Shown piece after piece: positions 1-42,350 of a stretch of 64,000 bases of DNA. Origin of the DNA: Cynocephalus volans (lineage: Eukaryota > Chordata > Mammalia > Dermoptera > Cynocephalidae); NCBI RefSeq assembly GCF_027409185.1, contig NC_084469.1, forward strand, positions 30,866,293 through 30,930,292, given 5' to 3'. The position numbers and the translations under genes are program-made. The notes under the pieces were generated by a model that saw only the letters and a list, made by a program, of their open reading frames with translations, made no database searches and was not told the DNA's origin. How positions within the stretch are numbered: the stretch's first letter is position 1; each line of letters begins with the position of its first letter.

Positions 1-2076
1 CATATTAATAAACTCAAACACAAGGACCATATGATCATCTCTATAGATGCTGAAAAAGCATTTGATAAAGTTCAGCACTCATTCATGACAAAGACCCTCT
101 ATAAGTTAGGTATAGAGGGAAAGTATCTCAACATAATTAAAGCCATATATGCCAAACCCACAGCCAATATCATCCTGAATGGGGAAAAGCTGAAAGCTTT
201 TCCTTTAAGAACAGGAACTAGACAAGGATGCCCACTCTCACCACTCCTATTCAACATAGTGTTGGAAGTACTAGCCAGAGCAATCAGAGAAGAGAAGGAA
301 ATAAAGGGCATTCAGATTGGAAAAGATGAAGTCAAACTGTCCCTGTTTGCAGATGACATGATCCTATATATCGAACAGCCTAAAACCTCTACAAAAAAAC
401 TCATGGAATTGATAAATGATTTCAGCACAGTAGCAGGATACAAAATCAACACACAAAAATCAGTAACATTTCTATTCTCCAATAGTGAACATGCAGAACG
501 AGAAATCAAGAAAGCCTGCCCATTTACAATAGCCACCAAAAAAATAAAATACTTAGGAATTGAGTTAACCAAGGAGGTGAAAAATCTCTATCATGAGAAC
601 TACAAACCACTGCTGAGAGAAATTAGAGAGGATACAAGAAGATGGAAAGATATCCCATGCTCTTGGATTGGAAGAATCAACATAGTGAAAATGTCCATAC
701 TACCCAAAGTGATATACAAATTCAATGCAATCCCCATCAAAATTCCAAAGACATTTTTCTCAGAAATGGAAAAAACTATCCAGACATTTATATGGAACAA
801 TAAAAGACCACGCATAGCCAAAGCAATGCTGAGCAAAAAAAATAAAGCTGGAGGCATAACACTACCTGACTTTAAGCTATACTACAAAGCTATAATAACC
901 AAAACAGTATGGTACTGGCATAAAAACAGACACACTGACCAATGGAATAGAATAGAGAATCCAGAAATCAACCCACACACTTACTGTCAGCTGATCTTTG
1001 ACAAAGGCACCAAGCCTATTCAGTGGCGAAGGGACTGCCTCTTCAGCAAATGGTGCTGGGATAACTGGATATCCATATGCAGGAGAATGAAACTAGATCC
1101 ATACCTCTCGCTGTATACCAAAATCAACTCAAAATGGATTAAGGATTTAAATATACACCCTGAAACAATAAAACTTCTTAAAGAAAACATAGGAGAAACA
1201 CTTCAGGAAATAGGACTGGGCACAGACTTCATGAATACGACCCCAAAAGCACGGGCAACCAAAGGAAAAATAAACAAATGGGATTATATCAAACTAAAAA
1301 GCTTCTGCACAGCAAAAGAAACAATTAACAGAGTTAAAAGACAACCAACAGAGTGGGAGAAAATATTTGCAAAATATATATCTGACAAAGGATTAATATC
1401 CAGAATATATAAGGAACTCAAACAACTGTACAAGAAGAAAACAAGCGACCCAATTAAAAAATGGGCAAAAGAGCTAAGTAGGCATTTCTCTAAGGAAGAT
1501 ATACAAATGGCCAACAAACATATGAAAAAATGCTCAACATCACTCAGCATCCGGGAAATGCAAATCAAAACCACATTGAGATACCATCTCACCCCAGTTA
1601 GGATGGCTAAAATCCAAAAGACTATGAACGATAAATGCTGGCGAGGCTGCGGAGAAAAAGGAACTCTCATACATTGTTGGTGGGACTGCAAAATGGTGCA
1701 GCCTCTATGGAAAATGGTATGGAGGTTCCTCAAACAATTGCAGATAGATCTACCATACGACCCAGCTATCCCACTGTTGGGAATATACCCAGAGGAATGG
1801 AAATCATCAAGTCGAAGGTATACCTGTTTCCCAATGTTTATCGCAGCACTCTTTACAATAGCCAAGAGTTGGAACCAGCCCAAATGCCCATCATCGGATG
1901 AGTGGATACGGAAAATGTGGTACATCTACACAATGGAATACTACTCAGCTATAAAAACAAATGAAATACTGCCATTTGCAACAACATGGATGGACCTTGA
2001 GAGAATTATATTAAGTGAAACAAGTCAGGCACAGAAAGAGAAATACCTCATGTTCTCACTAATTGGTGGGAGCTAA
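1..2076 (+). CDS. LINE-1 ORF2 protein, 3' half (reverse transcriptase and C-terminal region), cut by window edge
   Basis: The frame is open from the first base of the window to the stop at 2074-2076, giving 691 codons with no break. The protein matches L1 ORF2p from the reverse-transcriptase palm onward. The catalytic FADD box is at 346-357, and the [20 protein letters not shown] block lies upstream. The C-terminal cysteine-rich motif begins at base 1636 ([18 protein letters not shown]). ORF2p nicks target DNA and primes cDNA synthesis from the L1 RNA. The endonuclease domain and ORF1 would lie before base 1, so completeness cannot be judged. Absence of stops or frameshifts over 2 kb points to a recent insertion. 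It is unrelated to the TRPV genes. Confidence 0.95.
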   Translation, partial: HINKLKHKDHMIISIDAEKAFDKVQHSFMTKTLYKLGIEGKYLNIIKAIYAKPTANIILNGEKLKAFPLRTGTRQGCPLSPLLFNIVLEVLARAIREEKEIKGIQIGKDEVKLSLFADDMILYIEQPKTSTKKLMELINDFSTVAGYKINTQKSVTFLFSNSEHAEREIKKACPFTIATKKIKYLGIELTKEVKNLYHENYKPLLREIREDTRRWKDIPCSWIGRINIVKMSILPKVIYKFNAIPIKIPKTFFSEMEKTIQTFIWNNKRPRIAKAMLSKKNKAGGITLPDFKLYYKAIITKTVWYWHKNRHTDQWNRIENPEINPHTYCQLIFDKGTKPIQWRRDCLFSKWCWDNWISICRRMKLDPYLSLYTKINSKWIKDLNIHPETIKLLKENIGETLQEIGLGTDFMNTTPKARATKGKINKWDYIKLKSFCTAKETINRVKRQPTEWEKIFAKYISDKGLISRIYKELKQLYKKKTSDPIKKWAKELSRHFSKEDIQMANKHMKKCSTSLSIREMQIKTTLRYHLTPVRMAKIQKTMNDKCWRGCGEKGTLIHCWWDCKMVQPLWKMVWRFLKQLQIDLPYDPAIPLLGIYPEEWKSSSRRYTCFPMFIAALFTIAKSWNQPKCPSSDEWIRKMWYIYTMEYYSAIKTNEILPFATTWMDLERIILSETSQAQKEKYLMFSLIGGS

Positions 2077-2374
2077 AAATTAATATATAAATTCACACAC
2101 ACACACACACACAAACCGGGGGGGGGGAGAAGATATAACAACCACAATTATTTGAAGTTGATACGACAAGCAAACAGAAAGGACATTGTTGGGGGGGAGG
2201 GGGGAGGGAGAAGGGAGGGAGGTTTTGGTGATGGGGAGCAATAATCAGCCACAATGTATATCGACAAAATAAAATTTTAAAAAAAAAATTTTTTTTAATT
2301 TAAAAAAAGAAAAAGAAAAAGAAAGAAAGAGACAAAAATAAATTAATTAATTAAAATAAAATAAAATAAAATTC
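1..2374 (+). mobile_element. Young LINE-1 element, 3' part including 3'UTR and A-rich tail
   Basis: After the ORF2 stop there is a roughly 200-bp 3'UTR with a (CA)n run at 2094-2114, two G-rich blocks near 2117-2128 and 2190-2222, and a polyadenylation-like AATAAA near 2268-2273. The A-rich, partly simple-sequence tail follows to about 2374. The G-rich 3'UTR is typical of L1. The 5' end and left target-site duplication are outside the window, so element length and TSD cannot be checked. Confidence 0.9.
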
Positions 2375-2957
2375 CTAGCACAAAAGGCCCTTCATAGTCT
2401 GCCCTTCCTCCCCAACAACTTCTTTAGACTCATTTCCCTTCCGGTTCTGTTCCAGTGCCCTTCCTGTTGTTTTATTCCCACATGCCATCACACAGACTGA
2501 TTCTTCCACCTGGGATTTTCTCCCACCTTCCTCCATCCAGCACCCCCACTCAGACCTCACTCTAGCTAATTCTTTTTTTTTCCTTCAAAATGCAACTCAA
2601 CTCTCATTTCATGTGCAAAGCCTCTTAGTCCCTGCTCTATCTGACTTAATTACCCCTCTGCCCCTCTCTCCTATCAACTCTTGAAGACATGATCAGTGCC
2701 TCTTTCAGTGTCCACAATCTAATAAGTGCCCAGTGAAATGAGTTGAATAAACAAGTGAGTTCAAACGTCCCTTCTCTACCAAGAAGTCTTTGTATTCCAC
2801 CAATGTCCCTGCCTTCTTTTTTCCCTTCTTTCCTAGTCACTTCCCAAGTATTCTCCCCATCACTCCCAAGTGAAATTCACTGCATTCTATACACTTCGAA
2901 CTGTCCCAAAAGATAGCAGGAGGAAAAAACACCCTTTTAAGCCTACAACCCAACAGG

Positions 2958-2982
2958 AAAAAAAAAAAAAAAAAAAAAAAAA
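2958..2982 (+). repeat. Poly-A run (25 A)
   Basis: An uninterrupted run of 25 A residues, directly before L2-like sequence. It could be the tail of an old retroelement or a simple repeat; no element body was identified before it. Confidence 0.8.
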
Positions 2983-2999
2983 CCAGAAATATTCATACT

Positions 3000-3290
3000 C
3001 AATAATTCCCCTGTGTGAAACATTTTGGTGGCTTCTCCTTACCACTGATGTGAAATCTCAAAGCCTCATCATGGCCAGACAAGTCCTATGTGCTCTGACT
3101 TCTGCCCACCCGTCTGGCCTATTCCATGTCACTTGGCCTCTTGGTGCCAGGAATTTGGCCACACAGGCTTCTCCAGTCCTCAGATACACCAAACTCCCTA
3201 CTACCTTAGTGTCTTTACCTACATTGTTCCTTCTTCTTGAAACCTTGCCCTACCCCATACTCCCTTTATCTGGATGACACATTCTTAAAT
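3000..3290 (+). mobile_element. L2-like ancient LINE fragment
   Basis: Contains degraded phrases of the L2 3' region in order: a 'catggcc...cctatgtgctctg' block, 'tctggcc', a 'ccttcttcttgaaaccttgcc' block and 'atctggatgac'. Identified by recall of the L2 consensus; boundaries are approximate. Confidence 0.5.
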
Positions 3291-6200
3291 ATGACTTAGG
3301 CTATGTTAGGCAACTCTGTTCTACAAGGTCACTGACGCTACTAAACTAGCACTTACCAAACCCAGAAAAACAATGATTTATGAAATTGACACCGGGTGCA
3401 CTTAATGTCTGCCTCTTTGATTAATGTTCAAAAGCTCTAAGACAGCAGGGACAGCATTTGTCTTGTTCTTTGTAGTATCCACACGACTTAACACAACACT
3501 TAACACACAGGATGAACTCCATAAATTTTGTTGGATAAATAAGGGTTGATTCAGTGAGTGTAAAACCATCTGGAAGGACTCCCTTGGAAGAGTGGATTGT
3601 TGCTTGCTTCCCCACAAAGGTGATTCTGAGATAGCCACTGAAGACCACAGAAGATACCATGGGACAGGAATGGTGAACCACATGTAGTCACTGCTGCAAT
3701 AGGAGGAGCAAGCAGAAAGGGGCAGTGGCAGAAACTGGAGCTTGAGGGTCCTGTGGTAGATGAACAAGGCCGTGGTGCTGGGGGAGGGGCAGGACATACA
3801 AGGCATAAATGCAGCAGGGCAGCTGGATCAGGGAGTGTCTGAAAGGCTTCTGTTTGCATACCCCACAAAGACAGCACCTGAAGGGGAATGACTGCTTAGG
3901 GGACTTCCAAAGCTCTTTAAATATCCTTACACTTCCAACATATACTGCCTTCAAGAGGCTTGTAATCTACCTGTAGAGACCCTCTTTGTATCCCCCACCC
4001 CAACACAGTCACACAAAGAGATTAGTCCAATGCTGGGTGGATGATAGTTCCTTAATACTTATCAAATTAATGACTGGATGGCTCACTCAAAGGAGACTTC
4101 ACCTAGGGCTGCCACATGGGTTCCACAATGCATGACCCCAGGGGGCTCCATTCACATAAACCACAAAGTGAGCGGTACAGCCCAGAATTTTACATGCCAC
4201 CAGACTGAAAAATGAGATTGAATTTTCTGTTTGGCCAAGAGAAAAGAACAGAGACTTGATTAGTAAACAAAGTCAACCAAAAAACTGGGATTTACAGGAT
4301 ATTACAACAGTACAATTTAGGAAAAAAAAAAAAAGAGAGCCACATTTACAACAGAATAGATGTTTAACATAAAGTTTGTTTTTAAAACATAGATCTATTA
4401 GGCAGAGGAATAACTTTCACCATCCTGAAACATAAGAAATCTCAAGGGCATGGAGAGAGATCGCCAAGCAGGATTTTTATTGCTTTTTATTATTATTTTG
4501 AGTAGAGGGTGAGCAGGGGAGTGGGTCCAAAGCTCAGGGATGTGGTGGTCAAAAGCTGAAGATGTTTCCATCTTATGGCTTCCATTTTCACTGTAAAGTA
4601 CGGGATAAAATCAACTACAGCTATTGAAATGGAAATGATGGGGTTCACAGGTTTAAGACATACGATAGTTTTGAAATAACTATTAGAAAATGAAGGGAGA
4701 ACTGATCAAGGAAATAGGGATGCTGCAAAGATTAAGTGAGGCAATGTGTGTAAATGCTTGGCACACAGTAGGTGCTCAATAAATATTCATTTTCTTCTCC
4801 ACTCCTTCTACCATCTTTTATGGAAAAAATTATCTTATTCATTTTTGTATTTTCTCTCATTGCACATACTGCATACTCAATTTTTGTTGAATTGGTTCTA
4901 AATCTTCACACATAGTAGGTGACATATGTTTTTCTAGAATTGGACTGAATTATTTTCTTTATGCAGAACTTTGCTGTTATTGTCAGAAAGGTAGCCTAGG
5001 GTGGTAAGAAAAGGTGATATCTCTTGATACTGTACTAACTAAACTTCAGAGGACCTGGATCCTCAGGGCCGGAAAAAGTGTTATGACCTTTGCATGTCAT
5101 TCCATCTGTCTCCAAGTATTGATTTCCTCACCTATTACACTGTGATATAATACTCACCAAACCTATAATACTCACACTATTAAGATAACCAACACGAATG
5201 AAAGAGCTTTAAAGTGTAGTGTACAATCTCAAAGTCTGAAAAAAGTGACATCATCCTTTTAGGACATAATTTTTTACAGTATCAAGAGCCATAAAAACAT
5301 TTATACTCATTAACCCAGGCATCCCATTCCCAGAAATATATCCTACAGCAGGCGTTTCCACTCTTTTTCTATCAGTCCACCCAGAATATTCGCATGGATA
5401 GCACATTCCTAGATTATGGGCTTAAGCCTATTTAGGGTAGGATGTGGATTTTGTACAATTCCCTTTTCTTTGTCACTCAACATGTCACATCCCAGTGATG
5501 GATGTTTTCTGGGAATCATTTGATTAAGTAAATAATTCATCAAATGCAATATTTCACTTATTAATAAATTAGCTACAAGTTCTGCAACCCACCAAGACAA
5601 AGCAGTATCTTATCACTTAAACTGAGAACTGCCATACTCATAAAATAACTCAAAAGAATGAAACAGTACATACATATATGAGTTGGACTGATAGGCAATA
5701 ATGATAGTAATAATGTCAACTCTTTCATAGTCATTCTCTCATTACCTCCTCATGGGAATCCTATGAAGTAGACAAGAGGGACTTATACCTTCTCATCTCC
5801 AGGTGGAGCCACGGGTTTATATCCATGCAAAATAAATTGCAAGGCAGCAGGACACAATGGTTAGAGCACTACTTGAAGGTCATATGGCCTGAACTGCTAA
5901 CATTGTCCGACTATGAATCCTTGGGCACATCACTTCTACTCCCTGAGTCTCCTCTGAGTCTCAAACTGCTTTCAAAGTTGCTAAGTGGTTCAAATGAGGT
6001 ACCAGACATGAATGCACTTTCAGATGTAAACACTATACAAAAGTGACATATCTTATAGCTTGCTGGCTGTGTCCCTGAGCGAAGACCACTAATAATGCTT
6101 CAGGTCCAAAAACTAGTCTTCCCTTTATCCACTCCTGTTAAAGAACACTCTAGGATTTCTAGTCAGTCTTCATATTGGCACAGTAAGGTGAGGATAAAAT

Positions 6201-7064
6201 GTGACCATAGCAAGGCAAAATAAATATTTATTAGAAATCAAAAAAGCATTTCTTCAATGGGATTAAAATGTTCTTACTCTTTTTATTCCTTTCTTTCTTG
6301 AACATAGAGTTTCACATACACACAACACTAAGAACAAGTTATAAATGGGAATTTACAAGGACCAGGCACATTCAATGAGAATGGGTGACAATTCTGTTTG
6401 GAACCAAGATCACAGTATAAAACATGTAAATCAATGCAGAAATCAAGTATGGCTTATAGGCTGGGTGACGGCCCATGTGCCTGGGCCCTGCCCAGAGCAA
6501 AAGGACACAATTCACCAGACCTTGAGGAAGGAAAAGAACATCAAAAATACTGGGCTCTCTCAGGCAGAAGCCTTCTTGGAGCTTAATGACTTCACAGTAT
6601 AACCTTCCATACCTTCTGTCACATCCCAGGGAGGAAGGTAAGCACCCTTTTTATTCCAAACAGATGCATCATACAATGTCTAGAATAATGAATTCTTCCT
6701 GGGGAAAAGTTTAGCTGAAAGAGCATTTGCAGCCAAAACCACTATCTGAGCCTGGAGATCCCATCCCTGGAAAACACCTGCCTCTTAAGTCACTGAAATG
6801 TAAATCATGAAGTTTTAAGATGTCCTGATAGGCCCATGTGTTCAGTGGTGTGTGTGTGTATATGTGTGTGGTCTCATGCACACCTGTATGCACACTTAAA
6901 TTTTAAACCAGTCTTAGGGATCATAGGGACAATGTTGACTGCCAAATGAGTCATTTGAGCAAAAAACTCTAGCCCCCCCAATACACGCCAACCACAGAGA
7001 TAGATTCAGATTTAAAGACATTGAATAACTGTGCTTTAAAAAATAGTGCAGGGGAATATTTGTG

Positions 7065-7215
7065 GTTCAGGAATCAGAATATTCCAGGTTCAACAGCTCT
7101 GATATGACTTCTTGCATGACTTTGATCAAGTCCACTTTCCTTTCAAAGCTTCAGTCTCCAGGTGTAAAATGAGGGAAGTGGTCCTTTTGACTCTGATGAT
7201 TTTTAACTCAGTGCT
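7065..7215 (+). mobile_element. MIR-like SINE fragment
   Basis: Carries the MIR order of motifs: 'agattccaggttcaa', 'gcatgactttgatcaagt', then 'cttcagtctccaggtgtaaaatgagg', equivalent to the MIR core 'tgtgacctt...cctcagtttcctcatctgtaaaatgg'. Strongly diverged. Confidence 0.55.
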
Positions 7216-9493
7216 TCCCTTTGCCTTGGTAGACCTACCTATGCTCAGACTTTCTAGGCTAAAAGCCTTTTGGGGATGCCACTGTTGAGGAGAATATCCA
7301 GTACAGAAAATGGCCTTGCAAACAAATTCCATCTAGATCCACAAACAGCAGCTCCCCATAACATGTGAGAAGACAAACATCCAGTTATTTATTTCTATTT
7401 GCCTAAGCTCCCAGCTTTTGTCCAAGTGGAAAATGGAGAGCCATATAGCTTTCTCCATCAATATCCGAGCCAAAGCAATTCTGGAATTCCCAGCTCCATA
7501 GTGTAGATTATAATTTAACATCATGGATCCAAATGCCTGCCCTTCAAACCAGGACATCTGTTCAGGATAAATGCAGTTAGGTAACTCCAGAGATGGAATG
7601 CTGATTTGCACACTCTCCGGGCTAAAAGAGACCTTAAATTATCCAATCGTCCTCTTCAACAACATCTCTGATAAGTGTTCAACCAGCTTCTGCTTAAACA
7701 TCCCCAACATCTGGAGGAGTTGCTGGACTGAACTGAACCAAAATCTTTCTCTAGTTCTTTCACTAGTTCTGTCCATTTGAAACACATCTGCTCCTTCTGC
7801 CCCATGACAGTCCCCCTCAAATCTTCTCTTCTCCAGAGACACTGTCTAGCCCTTTTCCCCCTGCTCACACCTGAGCTTGGTCTGATCACTAGAGCTTAGA
7901 GCACTAGTTGACTTGCTAGGTCAGCTGGGAGTGTAGGGGCTGCTGCTGATGGTGAAGTTCTCAGCCCTGCATCATCTACCCAGAAAACCTCTCCCCAGAC
8001 CAGCCCTTCAGGGGCACAGAGGCCAAGTCTGCACCCACCTGGCTAAGCTGGCACACAGAGCTGCCTAGAGTGGAGAAGCTGGCCCAGAGTGGACTGATTG
8101 GCCTGGATTCCTCGGCTTGCCTCAAATCAAATTAATTAGCCAATTGCCAAGGTATCTAAAGGCCAGATATCTTTTTTGCACCATTTAAAATTAAAATTCA
8201 TGTTTACTGTCTTTATAATTCCACATCAAAAATTCTCACATGAATCTTTTCACGAGATAACAGAGGCAGAGTGGATTTTCTGGTCGTGTGGGCCCCAGTC
8301 ACCTTCAATCTCCACTTTGCCTCTGCCCCCAAACTGACTCTGTGTAATTTCAGGGGAAGAATATCAGAGGATGAGGATCTACAGATAAGCCCCAAATCCT
8401 GGCGAAAGCTCCTCTCTCACAAGTCTTCCCCACCAGCTTCAAAATTCACAGTTAACAAAAATACTTAATACCAGAGCATTTCAGGTATTTTGCTAAATTT
8501 TCCCAAGGAGAAATACTGATGTATACTAGCAACCTCTGAGGTTTAAGGCCATATAAGTAGAGCCGCTGCTATTTCTGTTTCAGATGAAGCCATGATCCCA
8601 GCTCGGAGGCATGTGCTCTTGCAAGACTGGCACAAGGAAGAGAGCCAAGTCCTTTCACCCAGATCGCAGCTGCCCGGCAGGACCTGCCTGGCGTTTCTCA
8701 TGTGATCTTTTGTGTGTGTGAAGAAAAGCTTTTTGTCCTGCTCTGGCCACCCTGAGGCCAAGTATATAATACTTACGTCCAACCCAAAAGCCCAAAATCT
8801 ATTTCTCAGCTTTTAAAATCACGTACTTCATCTGAAGTAATTTTCATTCAAAACTGAAATGTCATTTTTATATTGAAAAAAAAATCCCTGTGTTAATTAC
8901 ACTACTAAAAATATCTCTCAGTTTGAGAAAGTTGGAGCCTTGAGGTGCCAACGGTGGTTTCCTGTTCCTTGAAGGCCCCGGGAGGGCATTCCACAGCTCA
9001 TTCTCTTCCTTCCCCAGGATGTCCAGCTTAGCTCAGTCCCTTGCACATTCTGGGGTGGGATCAAAAGTCTCCCACAAATCCATAGAACCAGTCACAGCAG
9101 GAGAGACAGTGGAGTGTGCAGGCTGGGTAGGGGCTGACAAGGAGATGTCAGCAGGAGGAAAGACTCCTCTTCCTCTTCCTCAGGTCCCTGCCCCTTCCCC
9201 ACCACCTGTCTCTCCCAGCCAAGTCAGGTTTTACCTGTAGTTGGTAAAACCAGGGAATTCACCCAGGACTTCAGGAGATTCCCAGGCTCAGGACTGCTGG
9301 CCATGGGTTTCCATAAACTTTGTGCCAAGTAACAAAATCCAGGGTGTTTCCCACCCACTCAGCATGAGAGCACATTCTGCTTCCAGGCCAGCAGAGCCGG
9401 GGTCTGCCACTCTGCAAAGCCCCTCAGCAGAGTCCAGGACTCAGCCTGCAGCATCAGACAACCCACAGTTCACACCAACTCTGGCTTCTGCTT

Positions 9494-38172
<28,679 letters not shown>

Positions 38173-40934
38173 GGCTGGAACACAGTCACAGGACAGATGC
38201 TCAGGTGAAGGGGGCATGGAGGCACTTCAGGCATTTCAGACCCCCATAAGGCACCACTGGCCTCCGCTCACACCCCTAAGACAGGAAGCTCACTCCCGAC
38301 CTTCCCAAGTCACCAACTCTTTTCAAGGACAGGGAGATTGTTCCTGCAGCTTCCCCTGCTCCCTGCTCCAGCACCTCTGCTCCACTGGTCCTACGAAAGC
38401 CCAGCAGAGCATCCAGGTAGAGACCACCACGCCCCTAGCCTCTCTCAAGACACCATCTCCAGCTCCACCAGTCTCCAGGCGCACTCTGCTTTCTTGATGT
38501 CCCCCTCAGATTTTGTCTTCAAAGCAGTTCTCAGAGAGGTTTGACTTCCATAGAGCAGGATTGTCACCTTCCTTGTTCTAGACACTATGCTCCTCATAAC
38601 ACAGCCTCGATCTCCTCTCGTGTTTTGGATTCTCAGTGTCCTCGTGATCTCCATAGCTAATACACAGATCGTCTCTCTTGCCCACCCAAAGCTGAGTGTA
38701 ACCAGCTCATGGCTGTCTGTCCATTGCATTCCCCTCTCACTTGGAGGAGCAACTGAGTCCCCTCCTTCTGAAACAGAAGAGGCTAACCCTCAGTCCAGAT
38801 CTGCTTTGTGATGCCCAGAAATGGGCTGGGCACTGTGCTGAGCTCCAAGGGGTGTAGAGGTGTTGGCAACAGGGACTGATACATCTTCCAAGGCGACTAA
38901 GGAAAGGGTTCTTGGAGGGGATCTTAAAGGCCACTATGGGGAGGAAGGGCAATCTGGGCAGAGGAGACAGCCTGGGCAAAGACCAGGGGTCAGGAAAGTT
39001 GAGTGAGTGGCAAGGAGCTAGGGTGGCTGAGGATCTGGGGGGTTCCTGGGGAGTACGTGGCAGTGAGAGGCTCAGGAGTAGGTTGAGCCACGTTGAGAAG
39101 GCATTGAACGGCACTTAGGAACTGTGGCTGATCCCAAGGGCAGCAGGGAGTAGGGAGGCTTCAGGTTACATAGGAGACAACCCTCGTAGTGAGAGCAGGC
39201 TGTGTAGCGGGTGGGGGAGACCAGCAGCCAGGGGCCGACGAGGCTGCTGTGGGGGCTGTTAGGATGGGGAAGGGGGCCAGCTGGCCATATAGGATGAGGT
39301 GTGCAGGAGGCAACTCCACGTAAGGGGAGGGGCCCATCTCAGCTTGAGTCAACTTCAGGGAACTCATTTGAGACACAGAGGTGGGGGTACGAGGATAGAT
39401 TTCTGTAAGAAGAGCCCAGCTGGGTGGGGTGGAGCTGGGGTCTCTGGTGATCCTGCCCCAAATAGGAAGCTTCCTGGAGGAAGTGTTCAGAACAGGTTGT
39501 CATCAGGCTGGAGTGAGGTTTGGAAATGAGACAGCCCCTGCCTCCACTAGCTGTGAGCAGGCTTAGGATAGGGGGAGTCATCTGCGAGGGCTTTGGCCCT
39601 GGAGTGTAGGTGCTGGAGTCAGGAGGCTTTAAGGAGGGGCCTCCAGGCCAGGCAGGTGGAGCAGCCCATTGAGAGGGCATCATGGGCACCCAGGTCCCTG
39701 TCTGTATCCCATCATGGCCTGATGAGGTTGGGGCAGCCTTTACCATCTTCCCCAGCTCTGCAAACTGTGGTGGGACTGGGCCAAGAGCAAAGGAGAGAGA
39801 TGGCAGGCATACATCTCCCCTCCCTGAGCTTCTGGTTTTCCATCTGAGAAATATGCTGAGTGGTCCCCAAGGACCCTATAGCCCTGACCCATGACAGCCA
39901 GTGGTTCCCTCCTCCCTGCCCTGGCCCATGAGTGTGGGCTGTCCTGGGCAGCCAGAGCAGGAGAGGGTCAGCGTAACTCTGCACTGGGACTGCAGCAGCT
40001 ATAATTAGCTCCCTGAGTCACTCCATAATCCCTGCATTCTCACCTGCTGGACTCTCTCCCTGGCCCTCCCTCTCTCTGGGCTGGAGCTTCCTCACCTGGG
40101 AAGTGGGATGTTGCTCCTCCCCAGCTCTGACACTGATTGAAATAGCCAGGCCCAGGGGCCACAGAGAGGACCCCACAGCTGCTGGCTCAGCATCTGCGAG
40201 ATGCCCAGGCCCTGTCCTTCTCCAGCTCCAGGGCCACCTCATCCCATCCTGAACTCCCATCCACTCCTGCCGAGAAGAGCCACATCCCTGGGTCTAATGG
40301 GGGAGACAAGAGCCTCACCTCTGCCCCTCAGCTGCCATGAGACATTTTGCCTCCCTGGGATTCCCAAACCTCAGGGAAATGTTCCTGTGTCCATCAGAAC
40401 CTGTGTTCTCACACACACACCGCAGCCAAGAGTCACGGCTTTGTTTCCCCTGCCAGAGACCAAGCTCCCTCCAACCCTCTCCCACAGCCTGTCCCCAAAG
40501 GGCAGACATGGCCTAGAGGACCCCTGAAGTCCACGCTCTGGGCTCCCCAGGGGCCTTGGAGGGCACTGGCGGCTATGCCCAGGGACAACTCACCTGGTGA
40601 GGTTCCAGGTGGCAGTGGCAGCCCTTGCTCGGAGATCCAGGCATGTCCGGGGCCCAAGGCCCCCCAGTCAGACTGTGGCTGAGGCGGCAGGAGGCTCTCA
40701 TCGCAGGCAGAGGGATGGCTGGAATGAGGTGTCAGAGACAGAACTGGCTGGGCCACCTGCCCTGGGCGCCAGACAGGCCACGCCCACCAGCCACAGCAGC
40801 AGTGCCCGCCCGCCCACATGCCCACGTGAGTCAACCCACACCCACACAGCAGCCCCACCCGACTGGGGAAAAGGCAGGGGAGACAGCAGGTGCCAAAGCC
40901 AAAGCTCTAGTCCCAACTCTTCCCTCTCTTGTAC

Positions 40935-41060
40935 GTGATGCTCGGCAGGCACTTCCTTTCACTGGCCTCAGTTTTCCCAACTGGGAAATAGGAATCATAA
41001 TTCCTCCTTCCCAAGGATGCCATGAGGAATTAAAGAGATCATGGAGGTGGGAGGACTTAA
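40935..41060 (+). mobile_element. MIR-like SINE fragment
   Basis: Contains 'actggcctcagttttcccaa', 'ctgggaaataggaatcataa' and 'gaggaattaaagagatcat', the 3' half of MIR. Confidence 0.6.
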
Positions 41061-41249
41061 TGAATAGCCAAGTGTCATGCCCTCACCTGTGGGAGGAAAG
41101 GTCACAGCCAGGGCTGACCCCAGGGCAGCCAACCCCAAGACTTGTCACCTGTCCTTCAAAGTCAGTCCCTGGAATCAGGTTCCTTAGAGACAGAGGAGGT
41201 CCCCATTCAATGCTTCCCAACAGCAATCTTGCATCATGGACCTTAGTGA

Positions 41250-41455
41250 CAGACAGCCTTGCCCCTTCCTGGCTGTATGACCTAGGCAAATCATTTCTCC
41301 TGAGCATGTTTCCTCATCTGTGAAATGTGCATAATAACCCATCTTGCAAGGTTACCATGGGCTTAAATGACAGAGTGAGTAGAAAGGGCTACATCAAGGT
41401 CCAGAGCGCAGAAAGAACACAATAAGCAGTGACAGCTATTAGCTATTATTGTTTC
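41250..41455 (+). mobile_element. MIR SINE fragment
   Basis: Contains 'ctggctgtatgacctaggca', 'tttcctcatctgtgaaatgt' and 'acacaataagcagtgacagc'. Confidence 0.75.
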
Positions 41456-42169
41456 TGTCATTCTAATTTATTCTCCCAGCAGCTGCCCAGGCCACCTTTC
41501 TCCAAGGCCAGAGCATTGCAGGAAGACTCCTGCCCTCCCTTCTGGCCCAGGTGCAAAATGGGTGGAGCAAAGCTAGGATGGCCCTGCCTGCCTCTGCCTC
41601 ACTCAGGAACTGCACATCTGCTCCTGCGGGCAAGACTGGACTCGGGTGGAGCAGGAAGTCTCTGCTGACTGGGATGGTGTTGATTCCTGATGCGGCAGGG
41701 ACTTCCCCGACGGCCATCAGGAGGCAAGCCCCTCAATCCCTCATCACTGCAACCTTCCAGCCTGGGGAGGAGGCAGGAGGCAGGGTCAGGCTTCTAGGCC
41801 ACAGGACAGCAGGACCTGTGGCCAGCAAGGGGGCAGAACAGGCTTCCAGGTGTGGGTGAAGTGGAGGCTGCTTTTGCAGTTTAAGTCAAGGGGGTCCTGA
41901 AGTTCCCACGCACAATTCGAGATCTTGTCACTGTGCCTGAACAGCTCCCCCTCTATTACTCCGATGCCCTCTCCTGATTCAGCCCCTCACCCCTCCCAGC
42001 TTGCTTCTGACTGTCTCAGAATCGTGGAGATGAGGGTGTCACCAAATGTTTTTGTTTTCCTTGGGTTAGTACTTTTTCTCAGAGGCCAGGTGGGAGCTGA
42101 TTAAAGAGGCCCCATACCTGCCGCCCAAAGGCATGTAATGTGCTTTGCAAGACATAAATGAAGCCACCT

Positions 42170-42350
42170 CTGCTGTGTCGAATTAGATTCAGTGACTATA
42201 ACAAATGTACCGCTCTGGTGCAGGTTGTCAATAGTAGGAGAGGTTGGGTGGTGTAGAGACAGGGGGTATATGAGAACTCTCTGTACTTGCTGCTCAGTTT
42301 TGCTGTGAACCTAACACTGCTCTAAAAATAAAGCATGTTAATCTTTAAAA
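42170..42350 (+). mobile_element. Old LINE-1 3' end
   Basis: Contains 'ctataacaaatgtaccgctc', 'gggggtatatgagaactctc', 'ttgctgtgaacctaacactg' and 'ctctaaaaataaagcatg', then an A-rich tail. Confidence 0.7.

Larger units (their letters stand above)
2375..9493. other. Intergenic region downstream of TRPV3 (includes its 3'UTR near 9493)
   Basis: No coding exon is recognisable on either strand. The stretch holds old repeat remnants, notably L2-like sequence at 3000-3290, an L2/MIR tail with the typical AGGTGCTCAATAAATATT near 4770-4790, and MIR-like pieces at 5850-6040 and 7065-7215. A 25-base A run lies at 2958-2982 and a short TG run at 6848-6870. The TRPV3 3'UTR must run leftward from 9493, but no AATAAA was found on the minus strand between 8000 and 9493, so its end is not called. 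Confidence 0.6.

Noticed and set aside
1284-1925. A 213-codon antisense frame inside the L1
   Set aside because: Shadow of the ORF2 reading frame; no independent support.
40625-41323. A 232-codon open frame in the TRPV1-TRPV3 intergenic interval
   Set aside because: No recognisable domain; low-complexity composition, and its 3' part runs into MIR sequence. It looks like a chance frame in GC-rich DNA.
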